Positions 1-5,626 of a stretch of 6,495 nucleotides of DNA are shown one piece after another (position 1 is the stretch's first letter; the number at the start of each line of letters is the position of its first letter). The stretch comes from an uncultured Clostridia bacterium (GTDB taxonomy: Bacteria; Bacillota; Clostridia; Oscillospirales; Ruminococcaceae). The notes beneath the pieces were generated by a model. The model worked only from the letters and a program-made list of their open reading frames with translations. It was not told the DNA's origin and did no database searches. Made by a program: the position numbers and the translations under genes. Location: positions 1 through 6,495 of the forward strand of contig CAMBHV010000083.1 of NCBI GenBank assembly GCA_945867255.1. Direction: 5' to 3'.

Positions 1-41
1 CATGATGGCTGGTGCTGCCGGCAGTGACAACTATTTGATTT

Positions 42-77
42 GCCCCGGGGCACATATGTTGCGGCCCCGGGAGTTTT
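42..77 (+). terminator. Possible terminator of an upstream unit (GC-rich hairpin)
   Basis: CCCGGGG at 44-50 can pair with CCCCGGG at 65-71, and C51 with G64 may add an eighth pair around a 12-nt loop. A short T run (74-77) follows. The hairpin is stable but the T tract is weak. Which upstream gene it would serve is unclear: at the left edge, one frame is open to a TAG at 77-79, one stops at 25-27 and one at 3-5. If the upstream gene ended at 3-5 or 25-27 this would be its terminator. If it ran to 79 the hairpin would lie inside its coding sequence. No product can be named from so few residues. Confidence 0.33.
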
Positions 78-143
78 AGCGTTTCGATGTTGATTTTGAA
101 AATCTTTCATTTTACACAGGCCTGTTTTTCGCTGCAAATAGTA

Positions 144-172
144 TTTACATTTTTGTGTCGGTATGCCATAAT
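144..172 (+). promoter_or_regulatory. Sigma-A type promoter for pgi
   Basis: TTTACA at 144-149 and CATAAT at 167-172 are separated by 17 nt, each differing from the consensus hexamer at one position. The predicted transcription start is about 179, giving a leader of roughly 43 nt before the pgi start at 222. It probably serves pgi and the P-loop gene together, since no better promoter was found between them. Confidence 0.7.
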
Positions 173-183
173 AGTACCAAGCA

Positions 184-199
184 ATCGGGCGTTCCCGAT
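184..199 (+). other. Short hairpin near the 5' end of the pgi transcript
   Basis: ATCGGG (184-189) and CCCGAT (194-199) form a perfect 6-bp stem around the tetraloop CGTT. It lies just after the predicted transcription start (about 179) and 10 nt ahead of the pgi Shine-Dalgarno sequence. At the RNA level it could be a 5'-terminal stabilising hairpin; at the DNA level it could be an operator overlapping the start region. The structure is seen directly; either role is inference. Confidence 0.4.
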
Positions 200-221
200 A
201 ACTGGAAACGGAGGCGTACGC

Positions 222-1556
222 ATGAGCGTTACGATGAATGGCAAACACCTTTCAAGGTTTGTCAGTGATAGTGAATTTTCGGCGATTTTCCCGCAAGTAG
301 CCTTGGCGCATGAAACTTTGCATTCGAAAACAGGCCCGGGCAGCGACTTTCTTGGCTGGGTAGATCTCCCTGAAAACTATGATAAAGAAGAGTTTATACG
401 TATCAAGGCTGCGGCAAAAAAAATCCAGGCAAACAGTCAAGTGCTTGTAGTAATTGGCATTGGTGGCAGTTATCTGGGCGCCCGTGCCGTGATCGAGGCG
501 CTGAAAGGCAGCCTGTATAACGAGACCTGCACGGATACCCCGCAAATCTTTTTTGTAGGCAATTCCATCAGCCCTTCTTATCTGCAAAGCATTATCCATC
601 TGTGCGAGGACAAGGATATTTCTGTTAATATCATCTCTAAATCCGGCACTACTACAGAGCCGGCCTTGGCGTTCCGCGTATTCCGTAGTATCCTGGAAAA
701 GAAGTATGGAAAAGAAGGTGCGCGGCAGCGTATTTTTGCCACCACCGATAAAGCGCGTGGCACACTGAAAGAACTGGCAGACAAAGAGGGATATGAAACA
801 TTTGTGGTGCCGGATGATGTGGGCGGACGCTATTCCGTGCTGACAGCCGTAGGCCTTTTGCCGATTGCGGTGGCAGGTTGTGACATCGATGCACTGATGC
901 AGGGCGCAGCGCAGGCCCGTGAAGAACTGGCTGAATGCACAGAGGCGAACCAGTGTTATCGGTATGCAGCAGCGCGCAATATTCTGTACCGCAAAGGGAA
1001 AACCGTGGAATTACTTGCCAGTTATGAGCCGGCATTTGCTATGATGAACGAATGGTATAAGCAACTGTTCGGCGAAAGTGAAGGCAAAGACCAGAAGGGT
1101 ATTTTCCCGGCCAGCGTCGTGTTTTCTACAGATTTGCATTCTATGGGCCAGTATGTCCAGGATGGTTCGCGCATTCTGTTTGAGACGGTAGTAGATATCA
1201 AAACACCTGCGGAAGACCTTTATATTGAACCCGATGAGGCCAATTTTGACGGCTTGAATTTCCTGGCCGGGCAAAATATGAGCGTGGTGAACCGCAAGGC
1301 GATGGAAGGTACTATCTTGGCCCACACAGATGGCGGCGTGCCCAATATTGTTCTGGAAGTGGAAAGCCTCTGTGAAAGAAACTTGGGATATCTGATTTAT
1401 TTCTTTGAAAAGGCCTGCGCGATTTCAGGTTATCTGTTGGGTGTAAACCCCTTCAATCAGCCCGGCGTGGAGAGCTACAAGAAAAATATGTTTGCTCTTC
1501 TGGGCAAACCCGGGTACGAGGCGCAGAAAGCGGAGCTGGAAGCCAAGCTTCGCTGA
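222..1556 (+). CDS. pgi: Glucose-6-phosphate isomerase
   Basis: Cytoplasmic glycolytic enzyme interconverting glucose-6-phosphate and fructose-6-phosphate. I chose ATG 222 because GGAGG at 210-214 sits 7 nt before it. An in-frame ATG at 87 lies upstream of the promoter and encodes residues unlike the family. From 222 the protein has 444 residues, the usual length of the short bacterial form. Visible motifs are IGIGGSYLGARA (78-89), the sugar-phosphate loop SKSGTTTEP (139-147), the first family signature DDVGGRYSVLTAVG (198-211), FGESEGKDQKG (283-293), and the C-terminal signature GVNPFNQPGVESYKKN (407-422). By comparison with the Bacillus enzyme, the likely catalytic residues are Glu285, His306 and Lys420, all present. 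It is the first gene of its unit, with the P-loop gene starting 66 nt after its stop. Nothing indicates damage or transfer. Confidence 0.97.
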   Translation: MSVTMNGKHLSRFVSDSEFSAIFPQVALAHETLHSKTGPGSDFLGWVDLPENYDKEEFIRIKAAAKKIQANSQVLVVIGIGGSYLGARAVIEALKGSLYNETCTDTPQIFFVGNSISPSYLQSIIHLCEDKDISVNIISKSGTTTEPALAFRVFRSILEKKYGKEGARQRIFATTDKARGTLKELADKEGYETFVVPDDVGGRYSVLTAVGLLPIAVAGCDIDALMQGAAQAREELAECTEANQCYRYAAARNILYRKGKTVELLASYEPAFAMMNEWYKQLFGESEGKDQKGIFPASVVFSTDLHSMGQYVQDGSRILFETVVDIKTPAEDLYIEPDEANFDGLNFLAGQNMSVVNRKAMEGTILAHTDGGVPNIVLEVESLCERNLGYLIYFFEKACAISGYLLGVNPFNQPGVESYKKNMFALLGKPGYEAQKAELEAKLR

Positions 1557-1622
1557 ATCAGATTTTTATTTAACATGGCTCCAAGCACCGGACGGTGTGT
1601 AAAATACAAGGAGGTCAACCCT

Positions 1623-2027
1623 ATGATTCAATTGATTGTTGGCAGCAAAGGCTCCGGTAAAACGAAGAAAATGATCGACATGATCAACGCTTCTGCAAAA
1701 ACTACTCCGGGCAACATCGTCTGCATCGAAAAATCCATGAAGCTTACTTATGATATCGACCACTCTGCGCGCCTGATCGACGTGGACGAATATGGTATTG
1801 ATGGTTACGACATGTTGTACGGTTTTGTTGCCGGCGTGCTGGCAGGAAACTATGATATCGTAGAAGTATACCTGGACGGTATCTTGAAACTGGGCCACCA
1901 CGACTTGGAGGCTCTGGGTGCGCTTTTGCCGAAGTTGGCGGCTCTTACCGGTGACGGTGTGAAAATGGTGATTACCGTTTCCGCCGATATGGAAGCCCTT
2001 CCGGAAAGCGTAAAACAGTTCGTGTAA
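1623..2027 (+). CDS. Small P-loop ATP-binding protein of unknown function
   Basis: A 134-residue soluble protein. ATG 1623 is chosen because AAGGAGGT at 1608-1615 lies at ideal spacing; an in-frame ATG at 1575 has no ribosome binding site. A Walker A motif, GSKGSGKT, occupies residues 7-14, directly after the first beta strand (IQLIV). A later hydrophobic strand ending in Asp, VEVYLDG (80-86), is a plausible Walker B, and VKMVITVSAD (113-122) looks like another core strand. I recall similar short proteins in many Clostridia, described only as ATP-binding or, doubtfully, as PilT-like. There is no pilus or secretion context and no additional domain, so PilT is not supported. The length is short for a complete motor ATPase but enough for a minimal nucleotide-binding fold. 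It follows pgi on the same strand without a clear terminator between them and is followed by a very strong one, so it is probably expressed with pgi. The function is unknown. Confidence 0.85.
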   Translation: MIQLIVGSKGSGKTKKMIDMINASAKTTPGNIVCIEKSMKLTYDIDHSARLIDVDEYGIDGYDMLYGFVAGVLAGNYDIVEVYLDGILKLGHHDLEALGALLPKLAALTGDGVKMVITVSADMEALPESVKQFV

Positions 2028-2054
2028 GCGACATTTTTTGAGACCATACGGCAG

Positions 2055-2100
2055 GGCAGAAGGCCCGCAATTGCGGGCCTTCTGCCTTTGTGTGTTTTTT
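2055..2100 (+). terminator. Strong Rho-independent terminator of the pgi/P-loop unit
   Basis: A perfect 32-bp palindrome (2055-2086; 16 bp each arm, centred on CAATTG) is extended by a G-T and an A-T pair and followed by a T-rich tract ending in six T (2095-2100). No comparable T tract abuts the other side, so it reads as a one-directional terminator for the + strand. It begins 27 nt after the P-loop stop codon and separates that unit from the next promoter. Confidence 0.92.
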
Positions 2101-2123
2101 GCGCTTTTGCAGGGCGAAAGTGC
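2101..2123. repeat. Imperfect inverted repeat abutting the -35 box
   Basis: GCGCTTTT (2101-2108) and GAAAGTGC (2116-2123) are inverted copies apart from two positions that would be G-U pairs in RNA, separated by 7 nt. The right arm ends at the base before the TTGACA box at 2124. It could be an upstream operator for the YceD-rpmF promoter, or the chance edge of the terminator region. No regulator can be named. Confidence 0.35.
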
Positions 2124-2152
2124 TTGACAAACCATATTGGAACGCTTATAAT
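2124..2152 (+). promoter_or_regulatory. Consensus sigma-A promoter for the YceD-rpmF unit
   Basis: TTGACA at 2124-2129 and TATAAT at 2147-2152 with a 17-nt spacer are a perfect match to the housekeeping consensus. The predicted start is about 2158-2161, leaving a short leader of about 20 nt before ATG 2181. Such strength fits a unit that carries a ribosomal protein gene. Confidence 0.93.
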
Positions 2153-2166
2153 AGACAAGCAACCTT

Positions 2167-2173
2167 AGGGGAG
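2167..2173 (+). promoter_or_regulatory. Ribosome binding site that decides the YceD start
   Basis: AGGGGAG lies 1 nt before ATG 2175 and 7 nt before the in-frame ATG 2181. Only the second spacing is workable, so translation should begin at 2181. Confidence 0.75.
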
Positions 2174-2180
2174 TATGCGT

Positions 2181-2678
2181 ATGCTGCTTGATGTCCGGCG
2201 CCTGTTCAACCGATATGATGGGCCTATTCATTGTGAAGAAACGGTGGATCTTACCGGGGAGGATTTCCCGGGCTACACGTTGGCAGGCCCTGTGCACGCG
2301 GTATTTTCTGCTGTGCTGCATGGTGCGGTGCTGGAACTTGAGTATCAGGCGGTGGTCGTGCTTCAGTTTGAATGCGCCCGCTGCCTTTCTGAATGCACGC
2401 GCGAATTCTCCTTTTCTGAAACCTTTGCGATCCGTGAGGCCGACCTGAACGACGAAGATGCCGAATTGACATTTACGCCGGAGGGTAGGTTGGATACAAA
2501 GGCTTTGCTGTACACAGAAGTGGTGTTGCATGTGCCACCGGTTCTGGTGTGCAGGGAAGACTGCGCAGGGCTGTGCCCGGTCTGCGGCTGCCGAAAACCG
2601 TGTTCTTGCAAACATGAAACCAGCGGCGGTGCGGTGGATGAAAGGCTTGCTATATTGCAACAACTGCTGTCTGAATGA
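2181..2678 (+). CDS. YceD/DUF177 family protein, 50S ribosome biogenesis
   Basis: A 165-residue protein of the YceD (DUF177) family, whose members are linked to 23S rRNA accumulation and large-subunit formation and whose genes commonly stand immediately before rpmF, as here. The middle carries CARC at 65-68 with another Cys at 72. The C-terminal part has VCREDCAGLCPVCG at 123-136, matching the family's cysteine motif ahead of the typical final helix (VDERLAILQQLL, 152-163). Residues 124-143 contain seven cysteines (124, 128, 132, 135, 137, 141, 143). As I recall the family, the stretch after CPVCG is usually Asn/Leu-rich, so the segment CRKPCSCK is unusually Cys-rich and suggests a structural metal site. 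ATG 2181 is chosen over 2175 on ribosome-binding-site spacing. The rpmF start follows 24 nt after its stop. Confidence 0.88.
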   Translation: MLLDVRRLFNRYDGPIHCEETVDLTGEDFPGYTLAGPVHAVFSAVLHGAVLELEYQAVVVLQFECARCLSECTREFSFSETFAIREADLNDEDAELTFTPEGRLDTKALLYTEVVLHVPPVLVCREDCAGLCPVCGCRKPCSCKHETSGGAVDERLAILQQLLSE

Positions 2679-2688
2679 ATCACACATG

Positions 2689-2696
2689 AGGAGGTG
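2689..2696 (+). promoter_or_regulatory. Ribosome binding site that fixes the GTG start of rpmF
   Basis: AGGAGGTG stands 6 nt before GTG 2703. Two in-frame or nearby alternatives fail: the GTG at 2694 lies inside this site itself, and the ATG at 2686 is in a different frame. Confidence 0.85.
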
Positions 2697-2702
2697 CTTA
2701 CA

Positions 2703-2885
2703 GTGGCAGTACCCAAGAGAAAGGTTTCCAAGGCAAGACGCGATAAACGTCGCTCCTCTGTGTGGAAGCTGACCGCGCCCACGCTGACGAAGTGCACGCA
2801 GTGCGGTGAGTATAAACTTCCCCATCAGGTATGCGGCAACTGCGGCTACTACAAGGGCAAGGAAATCGTGAAAACGGAAGCCTAA
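2703..2885 (+). CDS. rpmF: 50S ribosomal protein L32, zinc-binding form
   Basis: Structural protein of the large ribosomal subunit, 60 residues. The start is GTG 2703, giving the universal L32 beginning AVPKRKVSKARRDKRRS after the initiator Met. A C-terminal zinc ribbon is present with Cys31, Cys34, Cys44 and Cys47 (CTQC and CGNC), so this is the zinc-dependent (C+) form rather than a cysteine-free one. The N-terminal third is strongly basic, as expected for an rRNA-binding extension. It is the second gene after the YceD protein and is followed 17 nt after its stop by a terminator. Confidence 0.97.
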   Translation: MAVPKRKVSKARRDKRRSSVWKLTAPTLTKCTQCGEYKLPHQVCGNCGYYKGKEIVKTEA

Positions 2886-2902
2886 AAGCTTCCCGAAAAC
2901 AG

Positions 2903-2937
2903 GAAGGGAAGGATGTATGTCCTTCCCTTCGTTTTTT
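2903..2937 (+). terminator. Rho-independent terminator after rpmF
   Basis: GAAGGGAAGGA (2903-2913) pairs perfectly with TCCTTCCCTTC (2920-2930): 11 bp with a 6-nt loop, then G and six T (2932-2937). The next gene's ribosome binding site begins about 11 nt beyond the T run, leaving no room for an ordinary promoter downstream of it. Confidence 0.9.
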
Positions 2938-2964
2938 ATTCGGCTGTAAAAGGAGAGCAGGGCT

Positions 2965-4260
2965 ATGGCGGTAAAGATTACAGGTGCGCAAAAAGGTACT
3001 CCCGCACAGCGGCTGGGCCTGTCCGGATGCATGCTGCTTTCCGTGGACGGCAATGAAATCAACGATATGCTGGACTATGAGTTCTATTCTCAGGGCGCAT
3101 CGTTGGAACTGGCAGTGATGCGAGGCGCAAGGCTGGAATATGTCCATGTAGAAAAAGAGGAATATGCCCCCTTGGGGTGCGAATTTGAAAGTTATCTGAT
3201 TGATAAAAAGCATTCGTGCAAGAATAAATGCATGTTCTGTTTTATTGACCAGATGCCGAAAGGCATGCGGGAGACCCTGTATTTCAAAGATGATGATGAG
3301 CGCCTTTCCTTTTTATTTGGGAACTACATCACGCTTACCAATTTAAATGCACATGAGGTGGATCGCATTATCCGGATGCATATCTCACCCATTAATATTT
3401 CGGTACATACCATGGACCCCGAGCTTCGTGTGAAAATGATGAAAAATAAGCACGCAGGCGAGGTACTGGCATATCTGCCCCGGTTTGCCGAGGCAGGCAT
3501 TGAAATGAATTGCCAGCTTGTGTTATGCCGTGGTATCAATGATGGTGACGCGCTGCGGAATACGCTGGAAAAACTGGGGACTCTGTATCCGGCAGTAAAA
3601 AGCGTGGCCGCTGTGCCAAGCGGCCTTACCCGTTACCGGGAAGGGTTGTATCCTTTACAGCCTTATGACAAGCAGACAGCCTGCGAAGTGCTTGACATTT
3701 TGGAAGAGTTCGGGGATAAATGGCATGCGCAGCATGGTGTTCGCCTGATTTACCCGGGAGATGAATGGTTCTTGCTGGCTGAACGCCCCATCCCGCCGGA
3801 AGAGTATTATGATGGGTACCCACAGCTGGAAAATGGAGTGGGCATGTGGCGCCTTTTGCATGATGATTTTCTTACAGCATTGCCTGGACAAAAGCGCACT
3901 TTATTGCCTAGAAACATGGATATTGTTACGGGTGAACTTGCATATCCGCTGATTTCATCTCTGTGCCAGACATTAGAACGACTTCATCGCAATGTGCATG
4001 TGCACGTACATTGTATCAAGAATGATTTTTTTGGCGGGAATGTAAGCGTTGCAGGGCTGGTGACGGCAACAGATATTATCCGCCAGGTAAAGGGCAGGCT
4101 GAAAAGCCACACGTTGGGCATCCCGGAAGTGATGCTGCGTGAGGAAAAAGACAAATTTTTGGATGATATCACTGTAAAGGAACTGGAGCGCGCTCTGGGA
4201 GTGCGTGTGCGTATCCTGCCGCAGGATGGTGCGGCACTGGTGAAAGCATTGTGTAAATAA
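2965..4260 (+). CDS. PDZ/radical-SAM-like DUF512 domain protein
   Basis: A 431-residue cytoplasmic protein of a family often found beside der in Firmicutes; its reaction is not known. Residues about 5-65 look like a PDZ-type domain (ITGAQKGTPAQRLGL, then LLSVDGNEIND). A radical-SAM-type cluster CKNKCMFC (Cys85, Cys89, Cys92) follows, with FIDQMPKGMR behind it and a barrel-like middle (SPINISVHTMDPELR, 141-155; QLVLCRGINDG, 184-194). The C-terminal DUF512 part has the conserved YPGDEWFLLAERPIP (263-277), YPQLENGVGM (285-294) and FFGGNVSVAGLVTATD (355-370). The three cysteines suggest a 4Fe-4S cluster; a relation to radical SAM enzymes is inferred from spacing only. ATG 2965 has AAAGGAG 9 nt upstream. 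It is the first gene of the run with der and plsY, der starting 15 nt after its stop. Confidence 0.88.
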   Translation: MAVKITGAQKGTPAQRLGLSGCMLLSVDGNEINDMLDYEFYSQGASLELAVMRGARLEYVHVEKEEYAPLGCEFESYLIDKKHSCKNKCMFCFIDQMPKGMRETLYFKDDDERLSFLFGNYITLTNLNAHEVDRIIRMHISPINISVHTMDPELRVKMMKNKHAGEVLAYLPRFAEAGIEMNCQLVLCRGINDGDALRNTLEKLGTLYPAVKSVAAVPSGLTRYREGLYPLQPYDKQTACEVLDILEEFGDKWHAQHGVRLIYPGDEWFLLAERPIPPEEYYDGYPQLENGVGMWRLLHDDFLTALPGQKRTLLPRNMDIVTGELAYPLISSLCQTLERLHRNVHVHVHCIKNDFFGGNVSVAGLVTATDIIRQVKGRLKSHTLGIPEVMLREEKDKFLDDITVKELERALGVRVRILPQDGAALVKALCK

Positions 4261-4275
4261 GGAAAGGAAACAGGT

Positions 4276-5601
4276 ATGGCAAAACAGATCGTAGCTATCG
4301 TAGGCCGGCCAAACGTGGGGAAATCCACATTGTTCAATAAGCTGACCGGCAAGCGCCTGGCCATAGTGGAAGATACGCCGGGTGTAACGCGCGACAGGCT
4401 GTATGCTGTGTGTGAGTGGCAAGATAAAAGTTTTCTTCTGGTGGATACCGGGGGCATAGAACCGGGCACGGACGATGGCCTTCTTCGCCATATGCGCCAG
4501 CAGGCCCAGCTTGCCATCGACACGGCGGCGGTAATTCTGTTTGTAACGGATATCCGCGCGGGCGTGACAGCACAAGACGCTGAGATCGCCACCATGCTGA
4601 TGCGCTCGGGAAAACCTGTACTGCTTGTTGTGAATAAGGTGGATTCTCTGGGCGCGCCACCAATGGAATTGTATGATTTCTACTCGCTTGGTTTGGGTGA
4701 AGTATACCCTGTTTCCTCTGTGCATGGGCACGGTACGGGCGATGTACTGGAAGCTGTATGCGCCCATCTTGCGCAGGATGCCCATGTGGAAGAAGACACC
4801 GAGCGCGTGCCGGTGGCAGTGATCGGCCGGCCAAACGTGGGGAAATCCAGCCTGGTGAACTATATCCTGGGCGAGGAGCGGATGATCGTAGCCGATGAGG
4901 CCGGAACCACCCGCGATGCAGTGGACAGCGATGTGGATAACAAATTTGGCAAATTTACATTTATCGATACTGCCGGCCTGCGCAAACGCGGCAAGGTGGA
5001 GGATGGTGTAGAGCGGTATAGTGTGATCCGTTCCTTGGCGGCAGTAGAGCGTGCACGTGTGTGCGTGATTCTTATTGATGCAACGGAAGGCTTTACAGAA
5101 CAGGATTCAAAAGTTGCAGGATTTGCGCATGAGCAGGGAAAAGCGTGCATCATTGCAGTGAATAAGTGGGATGCCGTGGAAAAGGATGATAAAACCATGG
5201 CACAGATGCGTAAAACACTGGAGAATGATTTCAGCTTTATGTCCTATGCGCCTATCTTGTTTATCTCGGCAAAAACAGGCCAACGCGTGGATAAGTTATT
5301 TGAATTGATTCATATTGTGGATAATAACAACGCACTTCGCGTAAAAACCGGCGTGCTCAATGAACTTTTGGCGCGTGCCACTGCGCGTGTGCAGCCGCCT
5401 TCCGATAAGGGGAAGCGTTTGAAGGTGTACTATATGACGCAACCTTCCACACGTCCACCCACATTTGTATGCTTCTGTAATTCAAAAGATCTGTTCCACT
5501 TCTCTTATCAAAGATACATTGAAAATCAAATCCGAGAGGCATTTGGCCTTGAGGGAACGCCGGTGCGCATCTTGGTGCGTGAGCGGGGCGAAAAAGTATA
5601 A
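4276..5601 (+). CDS. der: Ribosome biogenesis GTPase Der (EngA)
   Basis: An essential tandem-GTPase protein that acts in maturation of the 50S subunit; 441 residues, the normal length. First G domain: GRPNVGKS (10-17), DTGG (57-60), NKVD (120-123) and SSVHG (147-151). Second G domain: GRPNVGKS (184-191), DTAG (231-234), NKWD (296-299) and SAK (331-333). The rest (about 355-441) fits the C-terminal KH-like RNA-binding domain and ends in the usual basic segment (VRILVRERGEK). ATG 4276 has AAAGGA 7 nt upstream and lies 15 nt behind the DUF512 gene, so translation is probably linked. All nucleotide-binding motifs are intact. The DNA for the two Walker A motifs is identical over 25 bp (listed separately). 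Confidence 0.97.
   Translation: MAKQIVAIVGRPNVGKSTLFNKLTGKRLAIVEDTPGVTRDRLYAVCEWQDKSFLLVDTGGIEPGTDDGLLRHMRQQAQLAIDTAAVILFVTDIRAGVTAQDAEIATMLMRSGKPVLLVVNKVDSLGAPPMELYDFYSLGLGEVYPVSSVHGHGTGDVLEAVCAHLAQDAHVEEDTERVPVAVIGRPNVGKSSLVNYILGEERMIVADEAGTTRDAVDSDVDNKFGKFTFIDTAGLRKRGKVEDGVERYSVIRSLAAVERARVCVILIDATEGFTEQDSKVAGFAHEQGKACIIAVNKWDAVEKDDKTMAQMRKTLENDFSFMSYAPILFISAKTGQRVDKLFELIHIVDNNNALRVKTGVLNELLARATARVQPPSDKGKRLKVYYMTQPSTRPPTFVCFCNSKDLFHFSYQRYIENQIREAFGLEGTPVRILVRERGEKV
4303..4327 (+). repeat. 25-bp direct repeat, copy 1 (first Walker A of der)
   Basis: This stretch is identical base for base to 4825-4849 and encodes GRPNVGKS plus one base of the next codon. It begins with the 8-bp palindrome GGCCGGCC. 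The copies are 522 bp apart, a multiple of three. Confidence 0.9.
4825..4849 (+). repeat. 25-bp direct repeat, copy 2 (second Walker A of der)
   Basis: Exact copy of 4303-4327, in the same reading frame, encoding the Walker A motif of the second G domain. Flanking bases differ on both sides, so the identity stops sharply at the motif. Confidence 0.9.
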
Positions 5602-5626
5602 GGTAAGAGTAGAAAAGGAGGCTGCC

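Noticed and set aside
1..79. C-terminal end of an upstream CDS in the frame ending at TAG 77-79
   Set aside because: The frame is open for only 25 codons, two other frames offer plausible stops at 3-5 and 25-27, and the peptide matches nothing I recognise, so no CDS is called.
87..221. N-terminal extension of pgi from the ATG at 87
   Set aside because: The promoter lies inside this stretch, the ATG at 87 lacks a ribosome binding site, and the 45 extra residues do not resemble the family, whereas ATG 222 has a well-spaced GGAGG.
1529..1567. Possible terminator overlapping the pgi stop codon
   Set aside because: A 9-bp stem with one G-U pair (1529-1537 with 1546-1554) exists, but eight non-T bases separate it from the T run at 1563-1567 and most of it is coding. 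It might give weak attenuation, not a confident terminator.
1586..1597. CACC-GGAC-GGTG hairpin between pgi and the P-loop gene as a regulatory element
   Set aside because: Only four pairs with no T tract or conserved riboswitch features; too small to support a call.
1566..3062. A 498-codon open frame on the minus strand across three genes
   Set aside because: It crosses the P-loop, YceD and rpmF genes, two terminators and a consensus promoter, has no ribosome binding site at its start and resembles no protein family. Its length comes from the codon pattern of the + strand genes.
3973..4785. A 270-codon open frame on the minus strand opposite the DUF512 gene and der
   Set aside because: It lies wholly antisense to two well-recognised genes, has no start signal and no recognisable domain.
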